64,000 nucleotides of DNA, from NCBI RefSeq assembly GCF_002929705.1, contig NZ_PJIN01000001.1, positions 124,001 through 188,000 on the forward strand, given 5' to 3'. The notes under the pieces were generated by a model. It ran no database searches, had not been told where the DNA came from, and saw nothing but the letters and a program-made list of their open reading frames with translations. Positions 28,637 through 36,995 of this stretch are shown in pieces (position 1 is the first letter of the stretch; every line of letters begins with the position of its first letter). The DNA comes from Arthrobacter sp. N199823 (GTDB lineage Bacteria; Actinomycetota; Actinomycetes; Actinomycetales; Micrococcaceae). The translations under genes and the position numbers were made by a program.

Positions 28637-29923
28637 ATGGGGGAGGGCACCAGCTCCGCGGGGACGGCCAGCTCTACTGCGGATGCTGCCGAAGAATCGG
28701 CACTGTCTTCAACAGGGCTGCCTCCTGCCGTGCTGCCCCACACAGTGCTGCCCCACACCTGGCAGGAAGCGCGCGATGTTGCCTGGAATGCGGCCGAACC
28801 ACTAACGGCGCATCCGGTTCCGCTGTCCTTGGCAGTGGGCCGAATCCTCGCCGCGGACGTATTCTCGGCTCACGCCATGCCGCATTACGCCTCCTCGGCT
28901 ATGGACGGCTGGGCTGTTACTGGCAGTGCCCCGTGGATTCTGGCCCAGCCGGGCAGCCGGCTGTCCCCGGGCCAGGCCGTTCCCATTGTTACCGGCGGTC
29001 TGATTCCCATGGGTGCCAAGGCCGTGTTGCGCAGCGAGTCGGGTGAGCTTTCCAAGGACGACGACGGCCTGCCAGTTTTGATTCTTGGCGCCGGCGCCCG
29101 CCCGGGGGAGCCGAAGAACGGACAACACATCCGCCCCGCCGGCCAAGAAGCGCCGGAACGTGAATTGCTGATCAAATCCGGCACCACCTTGAATCCTGCC
29201 CATGTGGCATTGGCGGCGCTGGGAGGTCTCGACGAACTGCGTGTGCTTGGCCGCCCTGCCGTCAAGATTGTATTGACAGGCGATGAGGTGGTTGCCGCAG
29301 GAATTCCCGAACCCGGATTTGTGCGCGATGCGTTCTCCCCGCAGCTGGGTGCCGTGGTCGGCATGATGGGTGGCACGGTGGTAGGTCTGCAGCGCGCCGC
29401 CGACACCCTTGCCTCCATGCTGGACGCCCTGGCCGACGACGAGGACGATCCTGCCGACGTGGTGGTCACTACCGGCGCCACCGGACATTCCAGCGCCGAC
29501 TTCCTCCGCGAAGCCATCCTCTCCATGGGTGGCACCTTCCACGTTCCGCACATCGCCATGCGCCCGGGCCACCCAACGTTGCTGGCCGAACTACCCGACG
29601 GGCGCTTCGTCGTGGGCTTGCCCGGCAACCCGCTGGCAGCCATGGTTGGGCTCATGACCCTGGGCGCACCGCTGCTGGCCCGACTCGGGAGCCTGCCGAT
29701 GCCGGCACTCACCGAGGTACCTTGTGGCTCACCCATCAAGGAAAACACAGGGCTCACCCGCATCATGCCCTATCGTCTGGTCTATGGCCTGGCCTCGCCG
29801 TGCGCCCACACCGATTCAGCCATGATGCGCGGTCTTGCAGCGGCCGACGGCGTCATGGCCGTGCCGCCGCACGGAGCCAAAATGGGGGAGCCGCTGCCCG
29901 CAATGGTCCTGCCATGGAAATGA
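28637..29923 (+). CDS. moeA: molybdopterin molybdenumtransferase MoeA
   Basis: The ~428-residue enzyme inserts molybdate into adenylylated molybdopterin. Recognisable parts are 'HYASSAMDGWAVTG', 'VPIVTGGLIPMGAKAVLRSE', 'GDEVV', 'VVVTTGATGHSSADF' (MoCF_biosynth fold) and 'MRPGHPTLLAELPDGRFVVGLPGNPLAA'. The N-terminal ~40 residues are low-complexity. ATG 28637 is 7 bases after the mobA stop; ATG 28595, overlapping mobA by 35 bases, is also possible. It ends in an overlap with the hydrolase gene. Confidence 0.92.
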   Translation: MGEGTSSAGTASSTADAAEESALSSTGLPPAVLPHTVLPHTWQEARDVAWNAAEPLTAHPVPLSLAVGRILAADVFSAHAMPHYASSAMDGWAVTGSAPWILAQPGSRLSPGQAVPIVTGGLIPMGAKAVLRSESGELSKDDDGLPVLILGAGARPGEPKNGQHIRPAGQEAPERELLIKSGTTLNPAHVALAALGGLDELRVLGRPAVKIVLTGDEVVAAGIPEPGFVRDAFSPQLGAVVGMMGGTVVGLQRAADTLASMLDALADDEDDPADVVVTTGATGHSSADFLREAILSMGGTFHVPHIAMRPGHPTLLAELPDGRFVVGLPGNPLAAMVGLMTLGAPLLARLGSLPMPALTEVPCGSPIKENTGLTRIMPYRLVYGLASPCAHTDSAMMRGLAAADGVMAVPPHGAKMGEPLPAMVLPWK

Positions 29924-30831
29924 GTGCCGGCTCGGAGCTGGTCTTTACCTGCCCCGACGGCCGGGCATTGCATGGCACTGTCTTTGACGTGCCCCGCGGC
30001 GTGGAACGGCGGGGCACCGTTGTCATCGCCTCTGCCACGGCTGTCAAGGCCACTTACTACCACCGCTACGCGGCGTTCTTGGCGGCAAACGGTTTTACAG
30101 CCATCACCTTCGACTACCGGGGGATTGGCGAATCCCGGGGTGGTTCACTGCGTGGGCAAAAGATTCGCTGGTACCAGTGGGGCTGCCAGGATATTGACAC
30201 CGTCTTGGCCTGGGCCATGGAACGCTCGGACGAGTTGCCCGTGAACTTCGTTGGCCACAGTTTCGGAGGGTTCGGTGTGGGACTGGCGGAGCATGCGGCC
30301 GGGCTCTCACGCATACTGACGGTCGGCGCCCAGCATGCTTACTGGGGCGATCTCACACTGCGGCGTAAGGCCGGGCACTGGGGACGTGCCGCGGTGATGC
30401 TGCCGCTAGTTGCCGTGATGGGGTATTTTCCGGCCAAGCGACTGCGTCTCATGGAGGATCTGCCCGCTGGGGTGGCTCTTGACTGGGCACGATCCCGCAA
30501 GGACTTCCCAACGGCAGCCTCCGGCTCCGTGCGCGATTCCTTGCGAGCCCACCAAGCTGCTGTGCGGGCCCCCATCTTGGCATTGGCGCCCAATGATGAT
30601 GAATACGCCACCCTTCCCGCCATGAATCGGGCGCTTTCCTACACGCCCAACAGTCCCTCTCGCGCGATCCATCTGCTGCCGGCAGATTACGGGGAGAGCG
30701 CACTGGGACATTTTGCGCTGTTCCACGGCCGCTACCAGGACACCTTCTGGGAGCAGACCCTGGACTGGCTGCGCGGCCGTATCTGGCCCCCGGTACCAAA
30801 CTCTGCGCCGCCGCATCGATCCGTGAGATAA
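29914..30831 (+). CDS. alpha/beta hydrolase
   Basis: The 305-residue protein has an alpha/beta-hydrolase pattern: 'TFDYRGIGESRGG', the nucleophile elbow 'FVGHSFGGFGVGL' (Ser in G-H-S-F-G) and a late His in 'SALGHFALFHG'. The start overlaps the moeA stop (ATG 29914 or the ATGA at 29920), so it is coupled to the cofactor operon. A molybdenum-related role is not implied by sequence. The last five codons and the stop lie inside the left arm of a palindrome (30814-30875), so the C terminus may have been altered by that repeat. Confidence 0.85.
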   Translation: MEMSAGSELVFTCPDGRALHGTVFDVPRGVERRGTVVIASATAVKATYYHRYAAFLAANGFTAITFDYRGIGESRGGSLRGQKIRWYQWGCQDIDTVLAWAMERSDELPVNFVGHSFGGFGVGLAEHAAGLSRILTVGAQHAYWGDLTLRRKAGHWGRAAVMLPLVAVMGYFPAKRLRLMEDLPAGVALDWARSRKDFPTAASGSVRDSLRAHQAAVRAPILALAPNDDEYATLPAMNRALSYTPNSPSRAIHLLPADYGESALGHFALFHGRYQDTFWEQTLDWLRGRIWPPVPNSAPPHRSVR

Positions 30832-30875
30832 GGCTGTTCTGCGTGGTGAGAGGGACCTTTTCTCACGGATCGATG
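30814..30875. repeat. 15-bp inverted repeat overlapping the hydrolase stop codon
   Basis: CATCGATCCGTGAGA (30814-30828) is perfectly inverted at 30861-30875 around a 32-base loop. The same arm sequence returns at 32037 and 32085, on the other side of the gene at 30895-31926. Confidence 0.85.
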
Positions 30876-30894
30876 ACCAGAGGGTGCTTCGCAG

Positions 30895-31926
30895 TCATGT
30901 GAAGTCCTTGCGGACATGCAGCTGACCGAGAAGTGAGCGCCTGGCTAGATTCGCTGGATCGTCCCACCCTCCGAGAACCAGCATTCGGGCTATTTTGGTG
31001 ACGGCTACCAGCCCACCATTGCCCATGTCGTTCTTGTTAATCACGCTTTGGTGCCATCCAAGGGAAGTGGTGAGGAAGTTCCTGTCATGGTCCTTGGATT
31101 GTTGCTCCAGACTTAAATGATGGCCGCCATCATATTCGGCACAGGTGCGGTAACGCGGGCATGACAAATCCGGAGCAACTTGGGGAGTCCCCGTGGCGTC
31201 CTTGATTTCATAGTTGCACATGAACTCAGGAAGGGCCCAACGCTGGATAAACAGCCTGAGCTGGCTCTCAGGTGCTGAATCCGAGCCGACCCGGACCAGC
31301 TCCATCGCTGCCACCAACTTCCGGATTCCGCGCAGTCCGCGGTGCTGAGCAATGTAGGCGCGCAGTTCACTGATTTCCACCAACGGGAGCTTTGGCGGGC
31401 CAAAACTACGGTTGTGGGCGCAGACAATTTGGTCTGCAACGGCCACGAGTTCATCAACGGAGAGCTCGGGTGCAATATCTAGAAGTGTTCGTTGCACGGA
31501 CGTGACTGGAATGCCCTGTACTAAGGCGTAGTCAGTTGCCGCCAAGGATAATTCGTGGCCGTAAACCCGGTTGCGCTGTGGCCTGCCCAGTCCCAGGTTC
31601 TTGGATACGTGAATGTCTTCCATGTTCATGTACCGGAACGGGAGCCGAAACTCATGGAGCTTGGCTGCCGTGATGTGGCTGATCAGACTTGTGGGAGTCA
31701 CGGAGGCGATTGCCCTGCAGCGCTCAATCAGGCTGACATCCGCCGGGTGAGGCAGGCGGACGTCTCGGTACGGCGTCGAAAGGTCTGATGCTCGAGTTCG
31801 GCCGCGAGTAACACCCGCCTGCCGCGCTTGAGGGAGCGTGAATGGTCTACCAACAAGGTGGAGGGGAAGCGGTTTTGGAGTTCTCATGTTTCCATTGACG
31901 GTCTTGTCCGCGTTCCAATCCACCAT
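30895..31926 (-). CDS. AbiEi-like / DUF559 endonuclease-fold protein
   Basis: The 343-residue product resembles actinobacterial proteins with an N-terminal AbiEi-type winged-helix region (here about 20-185, 'ITAAKLHEFRLPFR', 'VTSVQRTLLDIAPELSVDEL'). A C-terminal Vsr/DUF559-like nuclease fold follows ('PDLSCPRYRTCAEYDGGHH', then 'KDHDRNFLTTSLGWH'). AbiEi is the antitoxin of type IV abortive-infection modules, but no AbiEii toxin gene is adjacent, so a toxin-antitoxin role is not shown. ATGs at 31926 and 31887 are possible starts. The gene lies between two copies of the same palindrome, suggesting a separately acquired cassette. Confidence 0.7.
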   Translation of the reverse strand: MVDWNADKTVNGNMRTPKPLPLHLVGRPFTLPQARQAGVTRGRTRASDLSTPYRDVRLPHPADVSLIERCRAIASVTPTSLISHITAAKLHEFRLPFRYMNMEDIHVSKNLGLGRPQRNRVYGHELSLAATDYALVQGIPVTSVQRTLLDIAPELSVDELVAVADQIVCAHNRSFGPPKLPLVEISELRAYIAQHRGLRGIRKLVAAMELVRVGSDSAPESQLRLFIQRWALPEFMCNYEIKDATGTPQVAPDLSCPRYRTCAEYDGGHHLSLEQQSKDHDRNFLTTSLGWHQSVINKNDMGNGGLVAVTKIARMLVLGGWDDPANLARRSLLGQLHVRKDFT

Positions 31927-32036
31927 GGTTGGTGGATTTGTGAACAGAACGGCGGAGGGCGGCCCTGTGGAGGAAGCAACGGGGCCGTCCGGTGGGCGTC
32001 ATTGCGGCGTGCAGGGAGGAAATGCCGCTTCGCAGC

Positions 32037-32098
32037 CATCGATCCGTGAGAAATGGTCGCTTTGATCCGTCAAAGCGACCATTCCTCACGGATCGATG
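32037..32098. repeat. 28-bp near-perfect hairpin sharing arms with the 30814 palindrome
   Basis: CATCGATCCGTGAG (32037-32050) and AATGGTCGCTTTG (32052-32064) pair with 32071-32083 and 32085-32098, with one mismatch and a 6-nt loop. The outer 14 bases are the same as the 30814-30875 arms. Confidence 0.9.
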
Positions 32099-32154
32099 AA
32101 ACGGCGGTCAGCCCACGGGCTCACGGACCGATGAAACGGCGGTCAGCCCACGGG
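32085..32154. repeat. 35-bp tandem duplication at the 3' end of the fdhF-like gene
   Basis: Two copies (32085-32119 and 32120-32154) differ at one position within the CTCACGGAYCGATG start. The second copy contains the stop codon and last codons of the minus-strand oxidoreductase gene; the first contributes the right arm of the hairpin at 32037-32098. Confidence 0.9.
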
Positions 32155-34470
32155 CTCCAACCGGATGACCACCGACTTGGACGTGGGGGTTCCGCTGACA
32201 TCAGCCTTGGAATCGAGCGGGACCAGGACGTTGGTTTCGGGGTAGTACGCGGCGGCGCAACCTACCGGGGTGGAGTAGGCCACGACGCGGAAGTTGGGGG
32301 CGCGGCGGTCCACACCGTCCTTCCATTCCGAGACCAGGTCCACCATGGTGCCGTCGGCTATGCCGAAGGAATCCAGGTCCTGCTGGTTCACAAACACCAC
32401 GCGGCGCCCGTTTTTAATGCCGCGGTAACGGTCATCCTTGCCATAAATGGTGGTGTTGTACTGGTCGTGAGAGCGCAGGGTCTGCAACAGCAGCCGGCCT
32501 TCGGGCACCCGCGGGTACTCCAACTCATTGGCCGTAAAGTGGGCCAGCCCGGAATGGGTACTGAAGGACCTGGAATCTCGCGGACCGTGCGGCAAGACAA
32601 AGCCGCCAGGTACGTCGATCTTCGCCTCAAAGTCCTCGAATCCGGGGACCACAGCCGCAATATGGGAGCGGATCAGGCTGTAGTCGCCAGCCATCGCGGC
32701 CCAGTCGGCGAGGGGCGCACCCGGGCGGGTGCCGCCGTCGTCCGTTTCAAAGAGCAGCTGCGCGAGACGGCACACAATGGCCACCTCGGAGAGCAAATTA
32801 TCCGACGCCGGAGCCAGCCGTCCGCGCGATGCATGCACGGCGCTCATGGAATCTTCGACCGTGACTCGCTGATCGCCGCTGGTCTGAGCATCACGCTCAG
32901 TGCGGCCCAAGGTGGGCAGGATCAGGGCAGAACGGCCCGTAATAAGGTGGGACTTGTTCAGCTTGGTGGAGATCTGCGCCGTCAGGGAGAGCTTATTCAG
33001 TGCGGCTTCGGTGACAGACGAATCCGGAGTGGCACGGACAAAGTTGCCGCCCATGCCCAGGAAAACCCCTGCCAGACCGTCACGCATAGCCTCGATGGCG
33101 GCCACCGTGTCGAAGCCGTGGGGGCGGGGAGAGGAGAAGGCGAATTCGGCATCGAGGGCGTCGTGGAAGGCATCCGGCATGCGCTCAAAGATGCCCATGG
33201 TGCGATCACCCTGGACGTTGGAATGGCCGCGGACCGGGCACACGCCGGCGCCGGGCTTGCCGATGTTGCCCTGGAGCAGCAACACGTTGACCACATCGCG
33301 GAGCATCGCCACCGAGTGTTTGTGCTGTGTCAGGCCCATAGCCCAGCAGACCACGGTGGCCTTGGACATGATGAGGCGTGCCCCGGTGGCCCGGATTTGC
33401 GCCTCGGTGAGCCCGGTGGCCGTGACAATCTCGGCCCAGCTGACGTGTTCCAGCTGTTCCAGATACTCGCCCAGACCGGTGGTGTGGGAGTCAATGAAGG
33501 CGGTATCGAACACGCGTCCGGCATGCGGGGAGCCGGGGCGGCGCTGTTCCTCGAGCAGAAACTTGCCCAAACCTTGGAACAGGGCTTGGTCGCCACCGAG
33601 CTTGATCTGCAGGAAATCGTCGGCCAGATCCGTGCCGCCGCCCACCAGACCGCGAATGGTCTGCGGGTTCTTAAAGTTCATCAGCCCGGCTTCTGGCAGC
33701 GGGTTGACAGCCACAATCACAGCACCGTTTTGCTTGGCCTTCTCCAGCGCCGTGAGCATGCGGGGGTGGTTGGTGCCCGGATTCTGGCCCGCAATGAGGA
33801 TCAACTCGGACTGGTAAATATCCTCCAGCGACACCGATCCCTTACCAATGCCAATGGTCTCCGTCAGGGCCGAACCGCTGGACTCGTGGCACATATTGGA
33901 GCAGTCGGGCAGGTTGTTCGTGCCGAGCCCGCGCACCATCAGCTGGTAGAGGAATGCGGCCTCGTTAGAGGTGCGCCCAGACGTGTAAAAAATGGCCTCA
34001 TTGGGGTCCTTGAGCGCCTTGAGCTCATCCGCCAAAATCCCTAGCGCACGCTCCCACGAGACAGGGACGTAGTGCTCGCTGCCTTCGGCGAGGTACATGG
34101 GATCGGTCAGACGGCCCTGCTGGCCCAGCCGGAAATCGTCCCATTCGCGCAGCTCGCTAACGCTGTGCTCTGCAAAGAACGACGGCGGCACACGCCTGTT
34201 AGTTGCCTCCTCGGCAACAGCTTTGGCACCGTTTTCGCAAAATTCTGCCTTGTGCCGCTTATCGGATTCGGGCCAAGCACAGCCCATGCAGTCAAAGCCG
34301 TCTTTTTGGTTGACTTGCAGCAAGGCTCGTGCAGCGCGGAAGGGGCCCATCTGCTTGAACGAGATATCCAAGGAGTGAACAACGCCTGGAATACCTACGG
34401 CCTTCTTTTTCACACTTCCAACAGAGAGTTTTTGTTCGTCAATGTTTTCGTGGGGCGCTTTGCCAACCAT
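32143..34470 (-). CDS. FdhF/YdeP-family molybdopterin oxidoreductase
   Basis: The ~775-residue enzyme is a formate-dehydrogenase-like bis-MGD protein of the FdhF/YdeP family. Features are 'DCMGCAWPE' (C-x2-C), 'TSGRTSNEAAFLYQL', 'DCSNMCHESSGSALTETIG' (its Cys is at the likely Mo-ligand position), 'AGQNPGTNHPRML' and the C-terminal dinucleotide-binding 'RSHDQYNTTIYGKDDRYRG'. YdeP relatives are linked to acid resistance; the physiological substrate is not established. GTG/ATG choices matter: ATG 34470 has GAAGGG upstream, 34494 does not. Cofactor genes mobA/moeA and the sulfur-transferase fdhD are adjacent. Confidence 0.9.
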   Translation of the reverse strand: MVGKAPHENIDEQKLSVGSVKKKAVGIPGVVHSLDISFKQMGPFRAARALLQVNQKDGFDCMGCAWPESDKRHKAEFCENGAKAVAEEATNRRVPPSFFAEHSVSELREWDDFRLGQQGRLTDPMYLAEGSEHYVPVSWERALGILADELKALKDPNEAIFYTSGRTSNEAAFLYQLMVRGLGTNNLPDCSNMCHESSGSALTETIGIGKGSVSLEDIYQSELILIAGQNPGTNHPRMLTALEKAKQNGAVIVAVNPLPEAGLMNFKNPQTIRGLVGGGTDLADDFLQIKLGGDQALFQGLGKFLLEEQRRPGSPHAGRVFDTAFIDSHTTGLGEYLEQLEHVSWAEIVTATGLTEAQIRATGARLIMSKATVVCWAMGLTQHKHSVAMLRDVVNVLLLQGNIGKPGAGVCPVRGHSNVQGDRTMGIFERMPDAFHDALDAEFAFSSPRPHGFDTVAAIEAMRDGLAGVFLGMGGNFVRATPDSSVTEAALNKLSLTAQISTKLNKSHLITGRSALILPTLGRTERDAQTSGDQRVTVEDSMSAVHASRGRLAPASDNLLSEVAIVCRLAQLLFETDDGGTRPGAPLADWAAMAGDYSLIRSHIAAVVPGFEDFEAKIDVPGGFVLPHGPRDSRSFSTHSGLAHFTANELEYPRVPEGRLLLQTLRSHDQYNTTIYGKDDRYRGIKNGRRVVFVNQQDLDSFGIADGTMVDLVSEWKDGVDRRAPNFRVVAYSTPVGCAAAYYPETNVLVPLDSKADVSGTPTSKSVVIRLEPVG

Positions 34471-34537
34471 GAGTGTCCCTTCATCGTGGAGCATCTACTG
34501 TTGATCTTAGACGCTTTAGTTTTTTGAAAGGACTTAC

Positions 34538-35371
34538 ATGGGACGGCTCATCCGCCGGGTCAAGGCCACCAAGATCAACATCACCGATGGTCGCCGAGTT
34601 GTACGCGAGGAAGCATTGGCCGTAGAGGAGCCCCTCGAAATTCGTTTAGGGCACGAGTCCTTCACTGTCACCATGCGCACCCCGGGCGATGATTTCGACC
34701 TGGTGGCAGGTTTCCTCGTCTCGGAAGGGATCATCTTTGAACCCGAACAGCTGATTTCGCTGCGATTCTGTGCCGGCGAGGACGAAAACGGGCAGCAGAC
34801 CTTCAACGTGGTTGAAGCCCAGCTGCGCCCCGATGTGGCCATGCCATTACCGGCCGCCCAACGCCATGTGACCACCTCCAGCGCGTGCGGGATTTGCGGT
34901 ACGGCCTCCATCGACGCGGTGCACAAGTCATCGCACTTTAGAATCGCCGCGCCCGCGGATGAGATCCTCCTGTCAGCATCTGTCCTTGCAGCGCTGCCTG
35001 ACACGCTGCGGGAACAACAGAAGTTGTTTGAAAAGACGGGCGGCGTCCACGCGGCGGGGCTGTTTGCTCCGGATGGGGAGCTCCTCTCATTGCGCGAGGA
35101 CGTGGGCCGGCATAACGCCGTGGACAAGGTGGTGGGTGCCGCCTTCAGGGAAAAGCAGCTTCCTCTGGCCAATACCATTTTGCAGGTGTCGGGAAGGGCC
35201 TCGTTTGAGCTCGTTCAAAAGGCAGCGATGGCAGGGGTGCCGATGCTCGCGGCCGTGAGTGCGCCGTCGTCCCTGGCCGTTGAACTGGCCCAAACCGCGG
35301 GGATCACTTTGGTGGGTTTCAGCCGCGGCAGCACCTTAAACGTGTACACGCATCCGGGGCGCGTAGGATGA
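34538..35371 (+). CDS. fdhD: formate dehydrogenase accessory sulfurtransferase FdhD
   Basis: The 277-residue FdhD delivers sulfur to the molybdenum cofactor of formate dehydrogenases. The essential CxxC is present in 'TSSACGICGTASID'. 'GGVHAAGLFAPDGEL' and 'REDVGRHNAVDKVVG' are family signatures. ATG follows GAAAGGACTTAC. It is divergent from the FdhF/YdeP gene with only about 67 bases between starts, so the two promoters must overlap and be co-regulated. Confidence 0.95.
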   Translation: MGRLIRRVKATKINITDGRRVVREEALAVEEPLEIRLGHESFTVTMRTPGDDFDLVAGFLVSEGIIFEPEQLISLRFCAGEDENGQQTFNVVEAQLRPDVAMPLPAAQRHVTTSSACGICGTASIDAVHKSSHFRIAAPADEILLSASVLAALPDTLREQQKLFEKTGGVHAAGLFAPDGELLSLREDVGRHNAVDKVVGAAFREKQLPLANTILQVSGRASFELVQKAAMAGVPMLAAVSAPSSLAVELAQTAGITLVGFSRGSTLNVYTHPGRVG

Positions 35372-35448
35372 CGCCACAGTTGAAAGTCCGGTAGCTGTGG
35401 TCTGTAGTTTGTGGACCAGGGGTTCTGCGGGCTGAGGAGGAGAACTAC

Positions 35449-36510
35449 ATGCCGAAAAGTTCAGGTTCGGTCCGTGCGCTTTCGATCGGTGCACTGCGAG
35501 GCGCCATTCGCGCGGTCGCCGCACTGCCGGAAGCGGTTCAGCAGCTGATCGCCGGCAAGCCCATTGAGATTGATGGCCAACGGTTGTATACGGAAATACA
35601 GATGGCGTTGCGGCTGCTCAATACGCTCCCGGAATCGGAAGATCTCTCCTTGGCGCAAGCACGGGAACAGACCGAGGATGCGGCCCTGTTGCTTGGCTTG
35701 AATACTCCGGTGGGGCAAGTGCGGAACATTGCTATTCCGACCCGTGCAGGCTCGGTGGGTGCCCGCGTTTACATCAATGATCCAGCCGCCCCGGTGGACG
35801 CTGCCGTGGTCTACTTTCATGGCGGAGGATGGGTGGTGGGTGGCCTCGATTCCGCGGATTCGGTGTGCCGCTACATTGCAGCCCAGGTGAACGTGGCAGT
35901 GATTTCGGTGGACTATAGGCTGGCGCCGGAACATCGCTTCCCGGCCGGGCTCGAAGACGCCATTGACGCGTACAAGTGGGTGCGGGCACAGCAGCAATGG
36001 GGCGAGGTTGTTGTGGTGGCCGGTGATAGTGCCGGCGGTACCCTCAGCGCGGCGGTATGCGCCGAGACGCTTGATGTGGGTGCGCCGGATTACCAACTGT
36101 TGTTCTACCCAGCGACGGATTTTTCGAGGAAACGACGCTCGTATGAACTGTTCGGCGAAGGCTTCTTCCTCACCAGCAGCAAAATGGATTGGTACCGGGA
36201 GCGTTACCTGAGCGACCCCGAGCAAGCCACCGATCCTCGGGTCTCACCCCTCCTGGCCGAGCTGGCCGGACATCCGCCAGCGCACGTGGTGGTCGCGGGG
36301 TTTGACGTGCTGCGCGATGAGGGGCTGGCCTACGCCAATAAGCTTGAAGCGGCCGGAACTCCTGTCACGCGGCAGATCGCTGCCGGACACGTCCATGCCT
36401 TTGTCAATGTCCTGGGCGTTGGCAAGACCGGACGCCGGGAGCTCGGTATTGCTGTTGACGCTCTGCGAGCGGGGGTTGCCGCGATTCGCAGGTCCAGGAT
36501 TGAATCTTAG
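35449..36510 (+). CDS. alpha/beta hydrolase, hormone-sensitive-lipase-type esterase
   Basis: The 353-residue esterase shows the oxyanion motif 'YFHGGGWVVGGLDSAD' and the nucleophile motif 'VVVAGDSAGGTLSAAV' of the HSL/BFAE family. A catalytic Asp is in 'VVAGFDVLRDEG' and a His in 'AAGHVHAFVN'. It hydrolyses short-chain esters in the cytoplasm; the natural substrate is unknown. ATG follows GAGGAGAAC. A 16-base tandem duplication follows the stop. Confidence 0.92.
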   Translation: MPKSSGSVRALSIGALRGAIRAVAALPEAVQQLIAGKPIEIDGQRLYTEIQMALRLLNTLPESEDLSLAQAREQTEDAALLLGLNTPVGQVRNIAIPTRAGSVGARVYINDPAAPVDAAVVYFHGGGWVVGGLDSADSVCRYIAAQVNVAVISVDYRLAPEHRFPAGLEDAIDAYKWVRAQQQWGEVVVVAGDSAGGTLSAAVCAETLDVGAPDYQLLFYPATDFSRKRRSYELFGEGFFLTSSKMDWYRERYLSDPEQATDPRVSPLLAELAGHPPAHVVVAGFDVLRDEGLAYANKLEAAGTPVTRQIAAGHVHAFVNVLGVGKTGRRELGIAVDALRAGVAAIRRSRIES

Positions 36511-36522
36511 AACGTTCCGCGG

Positions 36523-36554
36523 CTGTACCTTGAAATCGCTGAACCTTGAAATTT
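36523..36554. repeat. 16-bp tandem duplication after the esterase gene
   Basis: CTGTACCTTGAAATCG and CTGAACCTTGAAATTT are consecutive units between the convergent esterase and lipoprotein genes. Confidence 0.6.
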
Positions 36555-36577
36555 CGGTGGATTTCTCGGTAACCCGG

Positions 36578-36988
36578 TTAGTGCGCCCCGGTGGCGAATT
36601 CCCTGATCTGATCCACAGTGGGTGTGACGGGGAGCCCTAACGCTGAGGGCCGGATGCCGTTTTCCTCATCACCCTCAGTGAAGACGTAGTAGGACACTGA
36701 GATGGTGCCCCTAGTGGAGCCGGAGGTGTCGGCAAAGGTGTGCAGAGAATCGGAGAGCACCGATTCCAAGGAGGCATTCGCGGAGGCAGTGATACGGACT
36801 GTGATGCGTGTGCTCATCCCGTTGTTGGTGTTGTAGTTGGTGCTGACGTGAACTACCCCGGGGACGTCGGCCAGTGCGGCGTCCATGTCTTTGACAAAGG
36901 ATGCACCACCATTGGAGCAGGCGGCCAGAAGTGCTGCGAAGAGTCCCATAAGAAGAACCATACGCAATCTGCGAGCTTTTATACCCAT
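36578..36988 (-). CDS. small lipoprotein, candidate partner/immunity protein of the lipase
   Basis: The 136-residue protein has a lipoprotein signal peptide ('MVLLMGLFAALLAACSNG', lipobox L-A-A-C with Cys24) and a compact ~110-residue domain ('VPGVVHVSTNYN', 'STRITVRITASANAS'). I recognise no family with certainty. It starts 7 bases after the stop of the type VII lipase-like gene, so they share an operon. A membrane-anchored extracytoplasmic partner directly downstream of a secreted lipase fits an immunity or chaperone role; TilA, the lipoprotein immunity factor of S. aureus TslA, is the analogy. This is inference. Confidence 0.75.
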   Translation of the reverse strand: MGIKARRLRMVLLMGLFAALLAACSNGGASFVKDMDAALADVPGVVHVSTNYNTNNGMSTRITVRITASANASLESVLSDSLHTFADTSGSTRGTISVSYYVFTEGDEENGIRPSALGLPVTPTVDQIREFATGAH

Positions 36989-36995
36989 GGTGGAT

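Noticed and set aside
32053-34044. 663-residue plus-strand open frame
   Set aside because: It is antisense to the fdhF-like gene, which carries clear family motifs. The antisense frame has no recognisable domain and arises from high-GC codon use.
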